Below are positions 55,336 to 64,000 of a stretch of DNA of 64,000 bases, piece after piece. Under the pieces are notes generated by a model. That model searched no databases, was not told the origin of the DNA, and worked only from the letters and a program-made list of their open reading frames with translations. Both the position numbers and the translations under genes were made by a program. The stretch is from an uncultured Bacteroidota bacterium (lineage in GTDB: Bacteria > Bacteroidota > Bacteroidia > NS11-12g > UBA9320): assembly GCA_937124965.1 (NCBI GenBank), contig CAKZLB010000055.1:1-64000 (forward strand), written 5' to 3'. Position 1 is the stretch's first letter; every line of letters begins with the position of its first letter.

Positions 55336-57030
55336 CTATTGAATCACAATCTTAAACCAGGTCGTTTTTTTACGTTTTCTAATGGCAGCTACAAGTGTAT
55401 TGTCAGAAACTGGCTTGCTATAGTCAAACTTGTTCCTAGTCGTTCTTTTGCGTCCTTTAGCGGATTTTCTTTTCGAATTACCCTTTAAGATATAATCCGT
55501 AACATTAGCCAAATCTGCATCACAACGAATAAGACGATTTTGAGCCATAATTGTATAATTGTCATCATCGACTGTTACAGATAAAGGAATAGTTAATTCG
55601 TGGTTAACGCTTACATAGTCTTTTTCGTAGTAGTTCTGTTCAACGTTCTCTCCATCAAATTTGGCTAAAATTATATCATCATAGTGATAGTAATACGTTG
55701 TGTGGGTTGTCGTATTTCCGTTTTGATCTGTTGTTGTGGTTGTAACAATATGAACATACCGTTCTTCCAAAACAACAAAAGGTTTCTCTTCTTTATCAAG
55801 CTCGAAATAGGCAATTGTATTTATTTTTAGTGCTGCACGTTTTGCTATTTCAAGCATTTTTTTGTCTTCTTCAGAAAGTTTTTTCTCGCGTTTTTTATTT
55901 CTTCTTTCTCTTCTTAACTCCTTCTTAGTTTTTTCACCTTCCTTTTTCTCTCTTATTGGATTAACATGATCCAAAACATCTTCTGTGAACCCGGCAGACG
56001 CTTCGTTAATTACCTCTAAACCTGATTTCGACAATGTGTAATAAGACAAACCCGTAGACACAAGATTATATCCCATTTGCTCTGCCGTTAATCCGATTAG
56101 ATGGACATTGCCCTTTTTGTCCAAGCGTATATCCATATCATTATAGAGAACACCTTCTTCAGTTGTGAACTGTATTGTTTCGCCATCGGGTCGGATTTGC
56201 TCAAGGAGGTAAGCTGAGGTTTCATAATCCAACCACGTTTTTGACTTTTTCTGACGTCTTTCGCTTCTGGTAAGATGCTCTACAAGTTTGTTTCTTCCTA
56301 AGATATAAATAGTACCATCATTGTCTACTACAAAGTTTCTATACTCAAATACATCTCCAGCGTCTTCAATTAAAATTTCGTGTTTCTTTTCATAATTCAC
56401 GATTTCCTTTTGTTTGTTTAAAACCCAGAAACTGAACTTTGCTGTCTTTTCCTTTTTACTTTCTACAACATGCCGGCGCTTCCAAACTTGGTACCATTCC
56501 TTTTTGGACATGCGAATTCTACTTGGAGGAATAGCAGTGATAAAAAGGTGTTGATTATCGTCGCTAACATTAATTGCGTAATGGGGGGCAGTCGTTCTCC
56601 TCAATTGCATTTTTACTTCTCCAACTTTCGTTAGGTCAGTTCCGAGCTCTAAGTCATCCGGTTCGAACGTTGTGTAGAAAAGGTATTTTTTTTTCTTTTT
56701 AATATTGTCAAAGGATAAAAAGAACATGTACTCACCACCGAACTTTAATACTTTTTCGAATTGCAAGTTTTTTTTGTCGTACCGGAACTTTAAACGTTTT
56801 TTACTGATGAGGTTTAAATTTCGGTCGTAATTCGCGACGAAGTATTTCGTACCTGTTCTGGTGAGCGACCAATATTCATCATGATGTGTTTGGAACATTT
56901 CAATGAGTTCATACCCTTTCAAACGAACGGTAGGAGCTTTTTTCTCAGAAACTCGAATTTTGTCCTGAGCAAAAGCACCAGTCACATGTACAAGTGATAA
57001 GAAAACCAGTAAAAGTAGTTTTGTTTTCAT
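55336..57030 (-). CDS. Hypothetical secreted protein with highly basic segment
   Basis: 564 residues with a signal peptide (MKTKLLLLVFLSLVHVTGAFA|QD). Repeated strand motifs (YMFFLSFDNIKKKKKYLFYTT, EYRNFVVDNDGTIYILGR, NMDIRLDKKGNVHLIGL-like) suggest a beta-propeller. A very basic low-complexity stretch (about residues 365-395, KKELRRERRNKKREKKLS) and a Thr-rich stretch (about 425-440) interrupt it. The C-terminus is again Arg/Lys-rich. No T9SS domain is seen. It may bind nucleic acid or acidic polymer at the cell surface, which is speculative. It follows the barrel gene below with nine bases between them, forming an operon. Confidence 0.7.
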   Translation of the reverse strand: MKTKLLLLVFLSLVHVTGAFAQDKIRVSEKKAPTVRLKGYELIEMFQTHHDEYWSLTRTGTKYFVANYDRNLNLISKKRLKFRYDKKNLQFEKVLKFGGEYMFFLSFDNIKKKKKYLFYTTFEPDDLELGTDLTKVGEVKMQLRRTTAPHYAINVSDDNQHLFITAIPPSRIRMSKKEWYQVWKRRHVVESKKEKTAKFSFWVLNKQKEIVNYEKKHEILIEDAGDVFEYRNFVVDNDGTIYILGRNKLVEHLTRSERRQKKSKTWLDYETSAYLLEQIRPDGETIQFTTEEGVLYNDMDIRLDKKGNVHLIGLTAEQMGYNLVSTGLSYYTLSKSGLEVINEASAGFTEDVLDHVNPIREKKEGEKTKKELRRERRNKKREKKLSEEDKKMLEIAKRAALKINTIAYFELDKEEKPFVVLEERYVHIVTTTTTDQNGNTTTHTTYYYHYDDIILAKFDGENVEQNYYEKDYVSVNHELTIPLSVTVDDDNYTIMAQNRLIRCDADLANVTDYILKGNSKRKSAKGRKRTTRNKFDYSKPVSDNTLVAAIRKRKKTTWFKIVIQ

Positions 57031-57039
57031 GGTTAAATG

Positions 57040-57684
57040 CTAAAATAGAAACCCAACATTGAATCCGAGACTATATTGAAAAAAGAACTCGTCTTCTGCA
57101 TAAAAGGTCTGGCCGAAAAATTGACTGGTCCGCAAACCAACTAAGGATGTCAATTCCCACTTAATATTTGGGGCAAATCGTCCGTTATATCCATATCCCA
57201 AACTCAAGTCGCTTCTGGTAAATTCGAAGGATGGTTTGTCAAATGTTTCGACACGAATTCTGGACTGAACGATAATAAATGATCCAGAAAACATTGAGAA
57301 CTCAAGTGGTCTTACACGTAAAGATCCACCAATTAAATAAGATTTTGTCAAATTTTTAGTCAACGAGTTTCCATCAGGATCGTTCATGTGTAGGTTGGTT
57401 CCTCGAATAGCATCTAAGATATCGACGCCATTATAAAGCTTGGTACCACCGATTAAACCCAAAGAAACTCCTTGCGTAAGTTTTCGTTCATACGTTACCT
57501 GTACATAGCCAGGAATGAACATATCGCCTGACAGCATAAATGCATTTGAAGTACCTTTTGTTCCATCATCTAGGTATTTATGATAATCCGTATCAACTTG
57601 TGGAAGCTTTCGCTTTTCAACTTCCTCATCTTGAGCGAGAGCATAGCTAGACAGTGCCAGCAGAAAGAAGGTAAGAATACGCAT
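57040..57684 (-). CDS. Outer-membrane beta-barrel protein
   Basis: 214 residues. Signal peptide (MRILTFFLLALSSYALA|QD). Strand pattern with aromatic ends (YVQVTYERKLTQGVSLGLIGG, SYLIGGSLRVRPLEFSMFSG, LSLGYGYNGRFAPNIKWEL, QYSLGFNVGFLF) and a terminal Phe indicate an outer-membrane barrel of about ten strands. It is first in a two-gene operon with the basic secreted protein, suggesting they work as a pair. A perfect -7 box lies four bases before its ATG. Confidence 0.75.
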   Translation of the reverse strand: MRILTFFLLALSSYALAQDEEVEKRKLPQVDTDYHKYLDDGTKGTSNAFMLSGDMFIPGYVQVTYERKLTQGVSLGLIGGTKLYNGVDILDAIRGTNLHMNDPDGNSLTKNLTKSYLIGGSLRVRPLEFSMFSGSFIIVQSRIRVETFDKPSFEFTRSDLSLGYGYNGRFAPNIKWELTSLVGLRTSQFFGQTFYAEDEFFFQYSLGFNVGFLF

Positions 57685-57688
57685 TTGA

Positions 57689-57696
57689 CAAATTTA
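57689..57696 (-). promoter_or_regulatory. -7 promoter element of the barrel/basic-protein operon
   Basis: On the minus strand TAAATTTG, a perfect TAnnTTTG, ends four bases before the ATG at 57684, implying a leaderless transcript. No TTG at -33. Confidence 0.4.
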
Positions 57697-57863
57697 TTAA
57701 AACATGGAGAATAATGATGCGAAATTTACATTTCTCAAAATGGACTAGATTTTCAATGCTTCGTTCGAAACTCATTTTGACGAATTAAGAGCAAATATTT
57801 TTTTTAAGATTATGATTTTGTATTGATTCCAGGTTTTTATTTGTAGTAATAAATGTTTGTCTG

Positions 57864-58160
57864 GTGAGGAGAATAAAGTATTTCACTGAAGTGTCGTCTG
57901 CACTTAAGAAGTTCGTTCGACAAGAAATCGACAATGGCGAGTTAGAGCCGTTTGGTGTTGATTACAAAGGGGAGCGATACAAGGCTGTCTTGACGAAACA
58001 AGAAGACGAGGATTGGTTGATTCTATTGGATTACTATGAGGTTCTGAATGATGACGACGATGACGACGATTCAGATGATTCGGATGACGATGATGAAATC
58101 ACTCCAGATGATTTGGACGACGATGACAGTGACGACACAGACGATGATGATGACGACTAA
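57864..58160 (+). CDS. Small protein with an aspartate-rich acidic tail
   Basis: 98 residues, GTG start. Residues 1-62 form a compact alpha/beta-like domain (RRIKYFTEVSSALKKFVRQEIDNGE...WLILLDYYEVLND). From residue 63 almost everything is Asp with a few Ser/Thr/Glu, encoded by GAT/GAC repeats. Such tails bind Ca2+ or basic proteins. I do not recognise a family. There is no signal peptide, so it is cytoplasmic unless exported otherwise. The DNA repeat tract (58050-58160) could be prone to slippage. It is flanked by outer-membrane and T9SS genes. Confidence 0.65.
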   Translation: MRRIKYFTEVSSALKKFVRQEIDNGELEPFGVDYKGERYKAVLTKQEDEDWLILLDYYEVLNDDDDDDDSDDSDDDDEITPDDLDDDDSDDTDDDDDD

Positions 58161-58198
58161 GCACTACGATAGCGATAAATTTCGTAATTCGGTATCGC

Positions 58199-60811
58199 CT
58201 ATTTCTTTGTAAAACGACTTGTATATCGTTGCTTATGGATGTCCGTTACAACGAGAAAGTAGTTTCCGTTGACTAACTCTTCCACGTTTACACTGAGTTT
58301 CCAACCATTGGATTCGTTAGTAACCTGACGAGCAATTACCGTTTTTCCCGTAATATCTTTGATTAAGAGATTGTAACTACCTAGTTCAACGTTCGACAAG
58401 CCAATGGTAATTTCTGTAGTCGTTGGATTTGGGAATAGCTCAATCGTTGTTTCAGATTTTGAAAAATCTTTAACAGAAACGTTGCCGTTATTTTCAAAAT
58501 CTATTCCGACTTCCCAAAGTCCTCTTCCAAATGTTGCGGCAACTAACGTTTTGTTGGTAGTGTCTATTTCTAATTCGTTTACGATTACATTAGGTAGTCC
58601 TTCAGAGTAATGAACCCATACTGTAGTGTCACCTTTAAGGACGAATACTCCTAAATCCGTTCCGATGTACAAATCATTGCTCCCATCTTCTTGATGCGTA
58701 ATACAATTAACAGGAATATTGGGCAAATTGTACGTAATGTTCTCCCATTTCGCCCCACTATTTGTGCTATGAAATACTTTACGCGTGCTATCAAAACCAG
58801 AGAAAGTAATCCATACTTCTTTTGGACGTGATTGGTTTATTTCAATATAGGACGGATATAAAAAATCAGGTAACCCATCTCCAATATCTGACCATGTTTG
58901 TCCGTTGTTGTTAGAAGCTTTAATGGCATTGGTGACCCCAGCACTTGCATATCCACGTTTTGCCAAATAAATGTGATTTCCATTAGTTTTTTCAACATCA
59001 AGCGCAGTTCCTAACTTTGGGTAACGCGTTCCAAAAACATCAGAAAAGGTAGATTTTCTTTCATCAACAAATGAACCTTGCAGTGTATAAAGATTCCCAT
59101 AAAGAACATATAGTTTCTTATTTGCAGCTATAAAAGGTGTTGTCCATTCTCCTCGTTCACCGTTTGGCGGGCTCACTCTATCTTCATACTCAAATCCACC
59201 AAAGTCGGATAAGTAGGCATAGATATTTCCGTTTTGAGAAGAAGTATAGCGATAAAATGCCTCGTCGTTAAAAACACATTCCATTCCGTCACCTCCAGAA
59301 ATATTTGCAAACTTACCGTCCGAGCCGTAAACCGTTGAATTGTCTTGAGCACCTGCCAATACCTCTTCGCCATTTTGTTGATTAATCCCTAAACGGTAGA
59401 AAGAAGTGATATTCAAACCATCCGTATAATTTACCCACTCCGTTGAAGCCGAATAGTCCACTGTCATTGTCTCAATGTCATCTTGTATGATGTCAAAAGA
59501 CCGAGAAATACCTCCGTCGTGGCACGCAAAAATTGAATGGTTTGAAGGGTGTTGAACAATTTCGTGAACATCTGCATGCAGACTTATACCGTAATAGTTT
59601 AGTAACCAATAGGTGATCGGTTTAAAATTCTTACCGCCGTCTAACGTTTGCCAGATGTTTATTCCTCCAATTAGAACATTGTCTTTGTCAGTTTTATCAA
59701 CGCAAATCGCCAAGTCATATCTACCTTGACCACCGTCTTGATCGCTCATATTGTGGTTTAAAATATTATAAGGATAATCGTCAGCTTGTATTCTTTCGCT
59801 AAAATTCAATCCATAGTCAGTTGATCTATAAAAGCCGTAAAAGCCACTTTGAGTATCGCAGGCTATAGCATAAACGTACGATGGATCAGAAGGGGAAACC
59901 GCAAGCTCGACGCGTTGAACCTTTCCATAATCAGGAATCGGCGTTTTAGATGCTGTCCACGTTTTTCCGAAATCTGTAGTTTTTAAAATCGACACTTTAC
60001 CAATTTTATACGCATGAACATATCCTGTTGATGCATATAACACGCTATCGTTGGTTGGGTCTTTTTCTAAATCCCAAAACAAACCATCGTGAGATTTTAT
60101 CCAAGTATCGCCTCCATCCTCAGAATAAAAACTACCGGTTTGCCCCACTGCTAAAACTGATTCTGGGTTCGATTCATTAATAAAAACCTTTGCGATCAAA
60201 GATGCTTCAAAATCCGTTTGAGCGAAAGAGAGTCCAGTGGCACTCCATGAGACTCCACCATTCACGGTTTTATAAACACCTAAACCGTAATGGCTGCTTC
60301 TTTTATTTTCATTTGCCTGAAGGTTATGACCTAAATACGCATAATCACCTAAAGCAACATACATAGTGTCTGGGTTCGTTGAGTGAACACTTAAATATGA
60401 TGTTCGTAAAACGGGTAAATCACCGGAAATTGATGTCCAACTTTGGCCGGCATTGGTTGTTTTCCACACCCCTCCTTGTGCCACACATATATACCAAATG
60501 TTCGTATCGGTTGGGTGAAATTGCATGCTATTCACACGACCCATACCTGCCAGTTTTTCTTTGCCAAATGGACCAATAGGGACCCATTCTTGATTCGCCT
60601 TTGCATGTGATTTGGTGCGGCTTAACGCATCGTACGCCCTGTACAATGATTTTGCAAAATCTACGGGTTCATTGCTTATACGACGATTAAGAAAATCTTG
60701 ATTTCGTTTCTCAGCATTTGACTCTTTAGATTTTATTGGAAATTGAGCCACTGTATTTGTGGTAATACTTAAAAAGAAGAAGCTAAGAAGAAAGGTAGAT
60801 ATGTTTTTCAT
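58199..60811 (-). CDS. Large BNR/sortilin-like repeat protein with T9SS type A sorting domain
   Basis: 870 residues. Signal peptide (1-22), then a VPS10/sortilin-like or xyloglucanase-like ten-bladed propeller with repeats such as GVWKTTNAGQSWTSISG, GVYKTVNGGVSWSATGL, SFYSEDGGDTW, ILKTTDFGKTW, KVFHSTNSGAKWENIT. The last 80 residues are a type A sorting domain (IELFPNPTTTEITIGL..., LIKDITGKTVIARQ). It is secreted to the surface, possibly a carbohydrate-binding or hydrolytic protein; the acidic catalytic pair of GH74 enzymes cannot be confirmed by eye. It starts with ATG 60809-60811 after a perfect -7 box. Confidence 0.88.
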   Translation of the reverse strand: MKNISTFLLSFFFLSITTNTVAQFPIKSKESNAEKRNQDFLNRRISNEPVDFAKSLYRAYDALSRTKSHAKANQEWVPIGPFGKEKLAGMGRVNSMQFHPTDTNIWYICVAQGGVWKTTNAGQSWTSISGDLPVLRTSYLSVHSTNPDTMYVALGDYAYLGHNLQANENKRSSHYGLGVYKTVNGGVSWSATGLSFAQTDFEASLIAKVFINESNPESVLAVGQTGSFYSEDGGDTWIKSHDGLFWDLEKDPTNDSVLYASTGYVHAYKIGKVSILKTTDFGKTWTASKTPIPDYGKVQRVELAVSPSDPSYVYAIACDTQSGFYGFYRSTDYGLNFSERIQADDYPYNILNHNMSDQDGGQGRYDLAICVDKTDKDNVLIGGINIWQTLDGGKNFKPITYWLLNYYGISLHADVHEIVQHPSNHSIFACHDGGISRSFDIIQDDIETMTVDYSASTEWVNYTDGLNITSFYRLGINQQNGEEVLAGAQDNSTVYGSDGKFANISGGDGMECVFNDEAFYRYTSSQNGNIYAYLSDFGGFEYEDRVSPPNGERGEWTTPFIAANKKLYVLYGNLYTLQGSFVDERKSTFSDVFGTRYPKLGTALDVEKTNGNHIYLAKRGYASAGVTNAIKASNNNGQTWSDIGDGLPDFLYPSYIEINQSRPKEVWITFSGFDSTRKVFHSTNSGAKWENITYNLPNIPVNCITHQEDGSNDLYIGTDLGVFVLKGDTTVWVHYSEGLPNVIVNELEIDTTNKTLVAATFGRGLWEVGIDFENNGNVSVKDFSKSETTIELFPNPTTTEITIGLSNVELGSYNLLIKDITGKTVIARQVTNESNGWKLSVNVEELVNGNYFLVVTDIHKQRYTSRFTKK

Positions 60812-60826
60812 AAATTTAAATCATAC

Positions 60827-60834
60827 CAAAGTTA
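60827..60834 (-). promoter_or_regulatory. -7 promoter element of the BNR/T9SS gene
   Basis: Perfect TAACTTTG on the minus strand, 15 bases before the ATG at 60811. No TTG at -33. Confidence 0.4.
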
Positions 60835-60959
60835 GGTGATATCGTCGTTAAGTCATTCATTCACCTCTATTCAACAGTAAGTGCTCAGTCAAAAATGAAA
60901 ACTTGAACGAAGCATTTACATTTGTTTTCGATTCGGTATTAAATTGGAAACCTTAATCT

Positions 60960-62066
60960 ATGAGACTTTTAGCTTCCATCGCCATCGTTTTTTTTAACCT
61001 TATAAGCTATGGACAACGACCATTAATTTATTTTCACCAAGATATCTCTGGTCGAGTTACGTTAGATTATTATGATGGAAGCCCAATTCGGTTCTCCGAT
61101 TTTATTTACAAAGAGAAATGTGCAGGTGATGGTATTGTGGTTAACGATTTTACCATAACACAGGGTTCTGTAATTCGTAAACTGAGATCAACTGAAGTAT
61201 GCAGTTCAACCTGGAATGCAACAAGTTTTACATACCAAAATCAGGAGAATATGATCTTCGACGTTGATACCGACTTAAAAGGCCAGTTCTTGATTACCTC
61301 AGAAGAAAAGGAGTTAAAAATAAGACTTGAAGAATTTGATGATGGCTACGTTTGTGGTAATGGTGGATACTATCACAACTGGTACTATACGGATATTACT
61401 TTTAATCCAGATTCTACAATTAACCAAATTGTGAAAGGGGAGTTGCTTCGCGATAGCAACCAAAAGGAAATTCCGTCGGAGGAATTTACATACACGTATG
61501 ATAATGGCTTAATCTCAGAAATTAGGTTTCGTAAAGCCGGGGAAGGTCAAGATTTTGCTTCGCAACATCATGTTTATGATAAAAAGAGACGACTAAAATT
61601 GGTATCTTTCTACAACTATCCATCGAATATAAAGCTGGAAGACTCCATGAGTCGCTGGACAAAACAATTAAAGATGGGTGTTAAACCAACCAACCCAAAC
61701 ATCAAGCGATTGATAACGTACACCTATAATAAAATGGGTTTAGTTGAGATCAAAACATATGGTGAAAATGGTTATAAAAACACAGTTGGGACTATACACT
61801 ATAACAGAGCTGGATTGATTGACACGTTTCAACAAACCAACGATTCTGGAGAGTTTGGATTAGAACTCGTGTACGAATACAACAAAAGTAAACAGTTAGT
61901 TAAAAAGCAGGAACACCGAGGTTACGGCTGTATCGGAGATTGTGGTTCACTTAAGTTTTATGAAGAATATCGATACAATAAAGCAGATCAACTCATAGAA
62001 ATTTCATTTGATTATTTGCGTGATCGACTGCCAAAGTGGACAAAGATAAAGGTGGAGTATCGTTAA
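60960..62066 (+). CDS. Secreted RHS/YD-repeat-like protein
   Basis: 368 residues, signal peptide (MRLLASIAIVFFNLISYG|QR). The second half has repeated YD/RHS-like units: YTYDNGLISEIRFRK, YDKKRRLKLVSFYN, YTYNKMGLVEIKTYGENG, HYNRAGLIDTFQ, YEYNKSKQLVKK, YRYNKADQLIEISF. Such repeats form a beta-sheet tube or shell and often bind carbohydrates. No toxin domain or T9SS sorting domain is present and the gene is short, so it is a structural or binding protein rather than a polymorphic toxin. It has its own weak -7 box and converges on the receptor gene. Confidence 0.75.
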   Translation: MRLLASIAIVFFNLISYGQRPLIYFHQDISGRVTLDYYDGSPIRFSDFIYKEKCAGDGIVVNDFTITQGSVIRKLRSTEVCSSTWNATSFTYQNQENMIFDVDTDLKGQFLITSEEKELKIRLEEFDDGYVCGNGGYYHNWYYTDITFNPDSTINQIVKGELLRDSNQKEIPSEEFTYTYDNGLISEIRFRKAGEGQDFASQHHVYDKKRRLKLVSFYNYPSNIKLEDSMSRWTKQLKMGVKPTNPNIKRLITYTYNKMGLVEIKTYGENGYKNTVGTIHYNRAGLIDTFQQTNDSGEFGLELVYEYNKSKQLVKKQEHRGYGCIGDCGSLKFYEEYRYNKADQLIEISFDYLRDRLPKWTKIKVEYR

Positions 62067-62092
62067 AGCAGGTGAAAGAATTCCACCTGCTT
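62066..62092. terminator. Hairpin between convergent genes
   Basis: AAGCAGGTG (62066-62074) pairs with CACCTGCTT (62084-62092), a perfect 9-bp stem. T-runs are short on both strands, so efficiency is uncertain. Confidence 0.5.
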
Positions 62093-62110
62093 AAATGACC
62101 AATATTATAT

Positions 62111-64000
62111 TTAAAATTCGATTCTGTAATTAAAAAACGGGAACAAACCAGTCATGGTCCAATTATCAATGGTTTGATTTTCATCGTTATAATAAACACC
62201 ACCAACGTTTTCCCTTGAACTAACATTTTGAACATCTAGTAAAACTGTATGAGTAGTTTTGGCTTTGTTGACTTTATAGCTTACACCTACATCAAACCTA
62301 AAATAAACAGGGGTTCTGCCTCCATATGGGTTGTCTAAGTCTAATACTGTGTGTCCTTCGGAAATTGATTCATTGAGTTTTATAGGAGTATATCGATTAC
62401 CACCAAAAATGTTAAACTTCCCATTTATACCGATTTTTTTATTCTTGTTTTTTAGGGTGTATTCTTTCCCACCTAATACGTTAAACTGGTATTGACCATT
62501 GTATTTTGTGCTGTATGATTTTTCGGTTTTGGTTTTATAGGTACTGTTGAATAAGGTAGCCGTTACTAAGTAGTAGAAGTCGTCTTTGAAATATCGTTCT
62601 AGTGTCCAATCAATTCCATAATTTCTTCCTGTACCTCCGTTCATCATGTGGGTAGTATCTCCATTAAATATTGCGTCCCAATAATTGCTCGTGTTGAGTA
62701 CCGAGACGGTTGAGTTTTTTACAGTCGAAATTGGCACATCGAACAGGGATTGGAAATACACCTCTGTTTTCATTTTTAAGTTTGAATTAATCTTATAGTC
62801 AGCGGCAACCACATAATGCCATGCCTTAGTTAATTCCAAATTACTATTCGGTCGGCTGACACTTCCATCATTATTATTTGTTTTAAAGAGGTACAATGCG
62901 AGATGTTCTGGTCTTGAATGTTTTCCAACAGAAGCAGAAAGCGAAAGGCGGTTCGATTTTTTATAGGTCAACGAAGCACGTGGCTCAATACTATTTGCCT
63001 TTGTTGCTTCTAACCGAGTAAAGTGTGTACCAATGTTTAGGGTTAAATTAGACTTAATTCTGTATTTATATTGGGCATATGCTTGATACTGCATTGAGTT
63101 ATTTTTATCATTAAATGCGATGAAGGTGGTGTCTTCTTCATAGTTACTAAATTTACTGACAAAGTCGTAAGAGAGATGAGAGACGATAATACCAGTTCTC
63201 AGGGTTTGACGGTTGCTCAATTTGTAATTGAACATGCTACTAATTCGAAACTGAGTTTCATTATTGTTTATTTCATCTTCCTGAAAGCGAAACATTTGGC
63301 TAGAAATAGAATCTATTTGTAAGCTCTCGTCGTAACCTGAATAATCGTTATATGAGTGAGAAATTACGGTTTTTACATACCCCTTGCTGGTAAGCGGAAA
63401 TACGTGTTTTAGTCCAGTTGTATTCACAAAACCTACTTCACTAAAACCGTCATAGTTATCACGGGTTTCATACGTTGTATCGTTCACATCATAGTCGTCA
63501 TACATTTCGGCAATGTTTTGTCCCATCACACCAAACACACTAAACTTCCCGTATTTCTTTGTTGGAAAATACAAATTGTATGATAAATCTTGGTAAGCGG
63601 GGAGAAGGTCGCCTGTTGGACTTAAGCCTACTTTGTTTAGAAAACCAAGTGTCGAATATCGGTAGTTGATTAGGTAGGAAGCATCCCCTTTTTTGCTAAA
63701 CGGGCCTTCAGTTCCGACTTCCAGCCCCAAAGCACCAATCATGAAAGATGATTCTCTTTTCTCATTGTTCCCTTTTCTGAGTTTTAAATCAAAAACACCA
63801 GAAAGTGCATTGCCATATTCTGCCGGAAAAGCACCAGTGTAAAAGTCTGAATTAGCCAGTGTGGTGCTGCTTAGCATACTAATGGCTCCACCTTGTCCAC
63901 CGCCAGCAGCGAAATGATTTGGGTTTGCTATTTCAACACCTTCAAGTCGCCATAAAACTCCTTTGGGTGAGTTTCCTCGAACTACAATTTCGTTAAATAA
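62111..64000 (-). CDS. TonB-dependent receptor, partial (5' end outside window)
   Basis: 630 codons are in the window and the frame is open to the right edge, so the gene begins beyond it. The edge sequence reads NEIVVRGNSPKGVLWRLEGVEIANPNHF, a TonB-receptor plug domain of the carboxypeptidase-regulatory type. The first in-window ATG (63877) is internal, right after GAIS, so it is not the start. The rest is the barrel (GAFPAEYGNALSGVFDLKLR... to FPFFNYRIEF). The substrate is unknown; no SusD partner follows. Confidence 0.9.
   Translation of the reverse strand, partial: LFNEIVVRGNSPKGVLWRLEGVEIANPNHFAAGGGQGGAISMLSSTTLANSDFYTGAFPAEYGNALSGVFDLKLRKGNNEKRESSFMIGALGLEVGTEGPFSKKGDASYLINYRYSTLGFLNKVGLSPTGDLLPAYQDLSYNLYFPTKKYGKFSVFGVMGQNIAEMYDDYDVNDTTYETRDNYDGFSEVGFVNTTGLKHVFPLTSKGYVKTVISHSYNDYSGYDESLQIDSISSQMFRFQEDEINNNETQFRISSMFNYKLSNRQTLRTGIIVSHLSYDFVSKFSNYEEDTTFIAFNDKNNSMQYQAYAQYKYRIKSNLTLNIGTHFTRLEATKANSIEPRASLTYKKSNRLSLSASVGKHSRPEHLALYLFKTNNNDGSVSRPNSNLELTKAWHYVVAADYKINSNLKMKTEVYFQSLFDVPISTVKNSTVSVLNTSNYWDAIFNGDTTHMMNGGTGRNYGIDWTLERYFKDDFYYLVTATLFNSTYKTKTEKSYSTKYNGQYQFNVLGGKEYTLKNKNKKIGINGKFNIFGGNRYTPIKLNESISEGHTVLDLDNPYGGRTPVYFRFDVGVSYKVNKAKTTHTVLLDVQNVSSRENVGGVYYNDENQTIDNWTMTGLFPFFNYRIEF

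Noticed and set aside
58050-58160. Short tandem repeat (GAT/GAC) as a CRISPR-like or satellite array
   Set aside because: It is in frame, encodes an Asp-rich tail and has no spacers.
62111-63877. Receptor gene starting with ATG at 63877
   Set aside because: The same frame continues to the window edge with a clear TonB plug domain, so this ATG is internal.
1-64000. tRNA or rRNA genes, insertion sequences, phage genes, integrases
   Set aside because: No conserved RNA segments, terminal inverted repeats, transposase or integrase motifs were seen by reading; a tRNA scan would be the decisive test.

Overview
The window looks like a chromosome segment of an AT-rich marine-type Bacteroidota (Flavobacteriia/Cryomorphaceae-like). 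The evidence is three proteins with type IX secretion (T9SS) C-terminal sorting domains, including one 'gliding motility-associated' type B domain; TonB-dependent receptors with carboxypeptidase-like N-terminal domains; no Shine-Dalgarno sequences; many TAnnTTTG (-7) boxes close to start codons; and DUF4476 and Rv1355c-type proteins. I found no rRNA, tRNA, CRISPR array, insertion sequence or prophage. Gene density is high and the layout is that of a stable chromosome.

Layout: 1-5.4 kb is a leftward operon, cysS - M28/glutaminyl-cyclase-like lipoprotein - TerC - PIF1-like helicase. 5.7-9.6 kb holds a DUF4476 protein, a fused 2-oxoacid dehydrogenase E1 and small membrane proteins. polA and a dihydroorotase diverge at 12.5 kb, followed by a BNR-repeat secreted protein, PpiD and an alpha/beta hydrolase. 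feoAB, a Thermus-type isocitrate dehydrogenase and a flippase-like membrane protein fill 18.6-23.4 kb.

23.4-30.7 kb is the most unusual region. It is a tightly overlapping leftward five-gene operon: a ThiF/E1-like plus nitroreductase fusion, a GNAT/LuxI-fold putative acyltransferase, a 7TMR-DISM sensor histidine kinase, a receiver protein fused to a histidine-kinase core that has lost its catalytic motifs, and a receiver-only protein. A divergent receiver protein with a strong promoter lies beside it. I read it as a possible small-molecule synthesis and sensing module.

30.7-36.5 kb is a lipid/cofactor block: pdxA, yceD-like, rpmF, plsX, fabH, accB, accC. A SNF2 helicase, a T9SS cargo, an acyl-CoA carboxylase beta subunit, a UDP-galactopyranose mutase with an overlapping GT2 glycosyltransferase, a Na/Pi cotransporter and ssb follow. 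At 46.3 kb a TPP riboswitch precedes a TonB-dependent receptor, almost certainly for thiamine or a precursor.

49-64 kb is an envelope-protein region: a 1213-residue PKD protein with a type B sorting domain, a lipoprotein/beta-barrel pair, further outer-membrane proteins, an Asp-rich acidic protein, a large BNR/T9SS protein, an RHS-like secreted protein and a partial TonB-dependent receptor running off the right edge.
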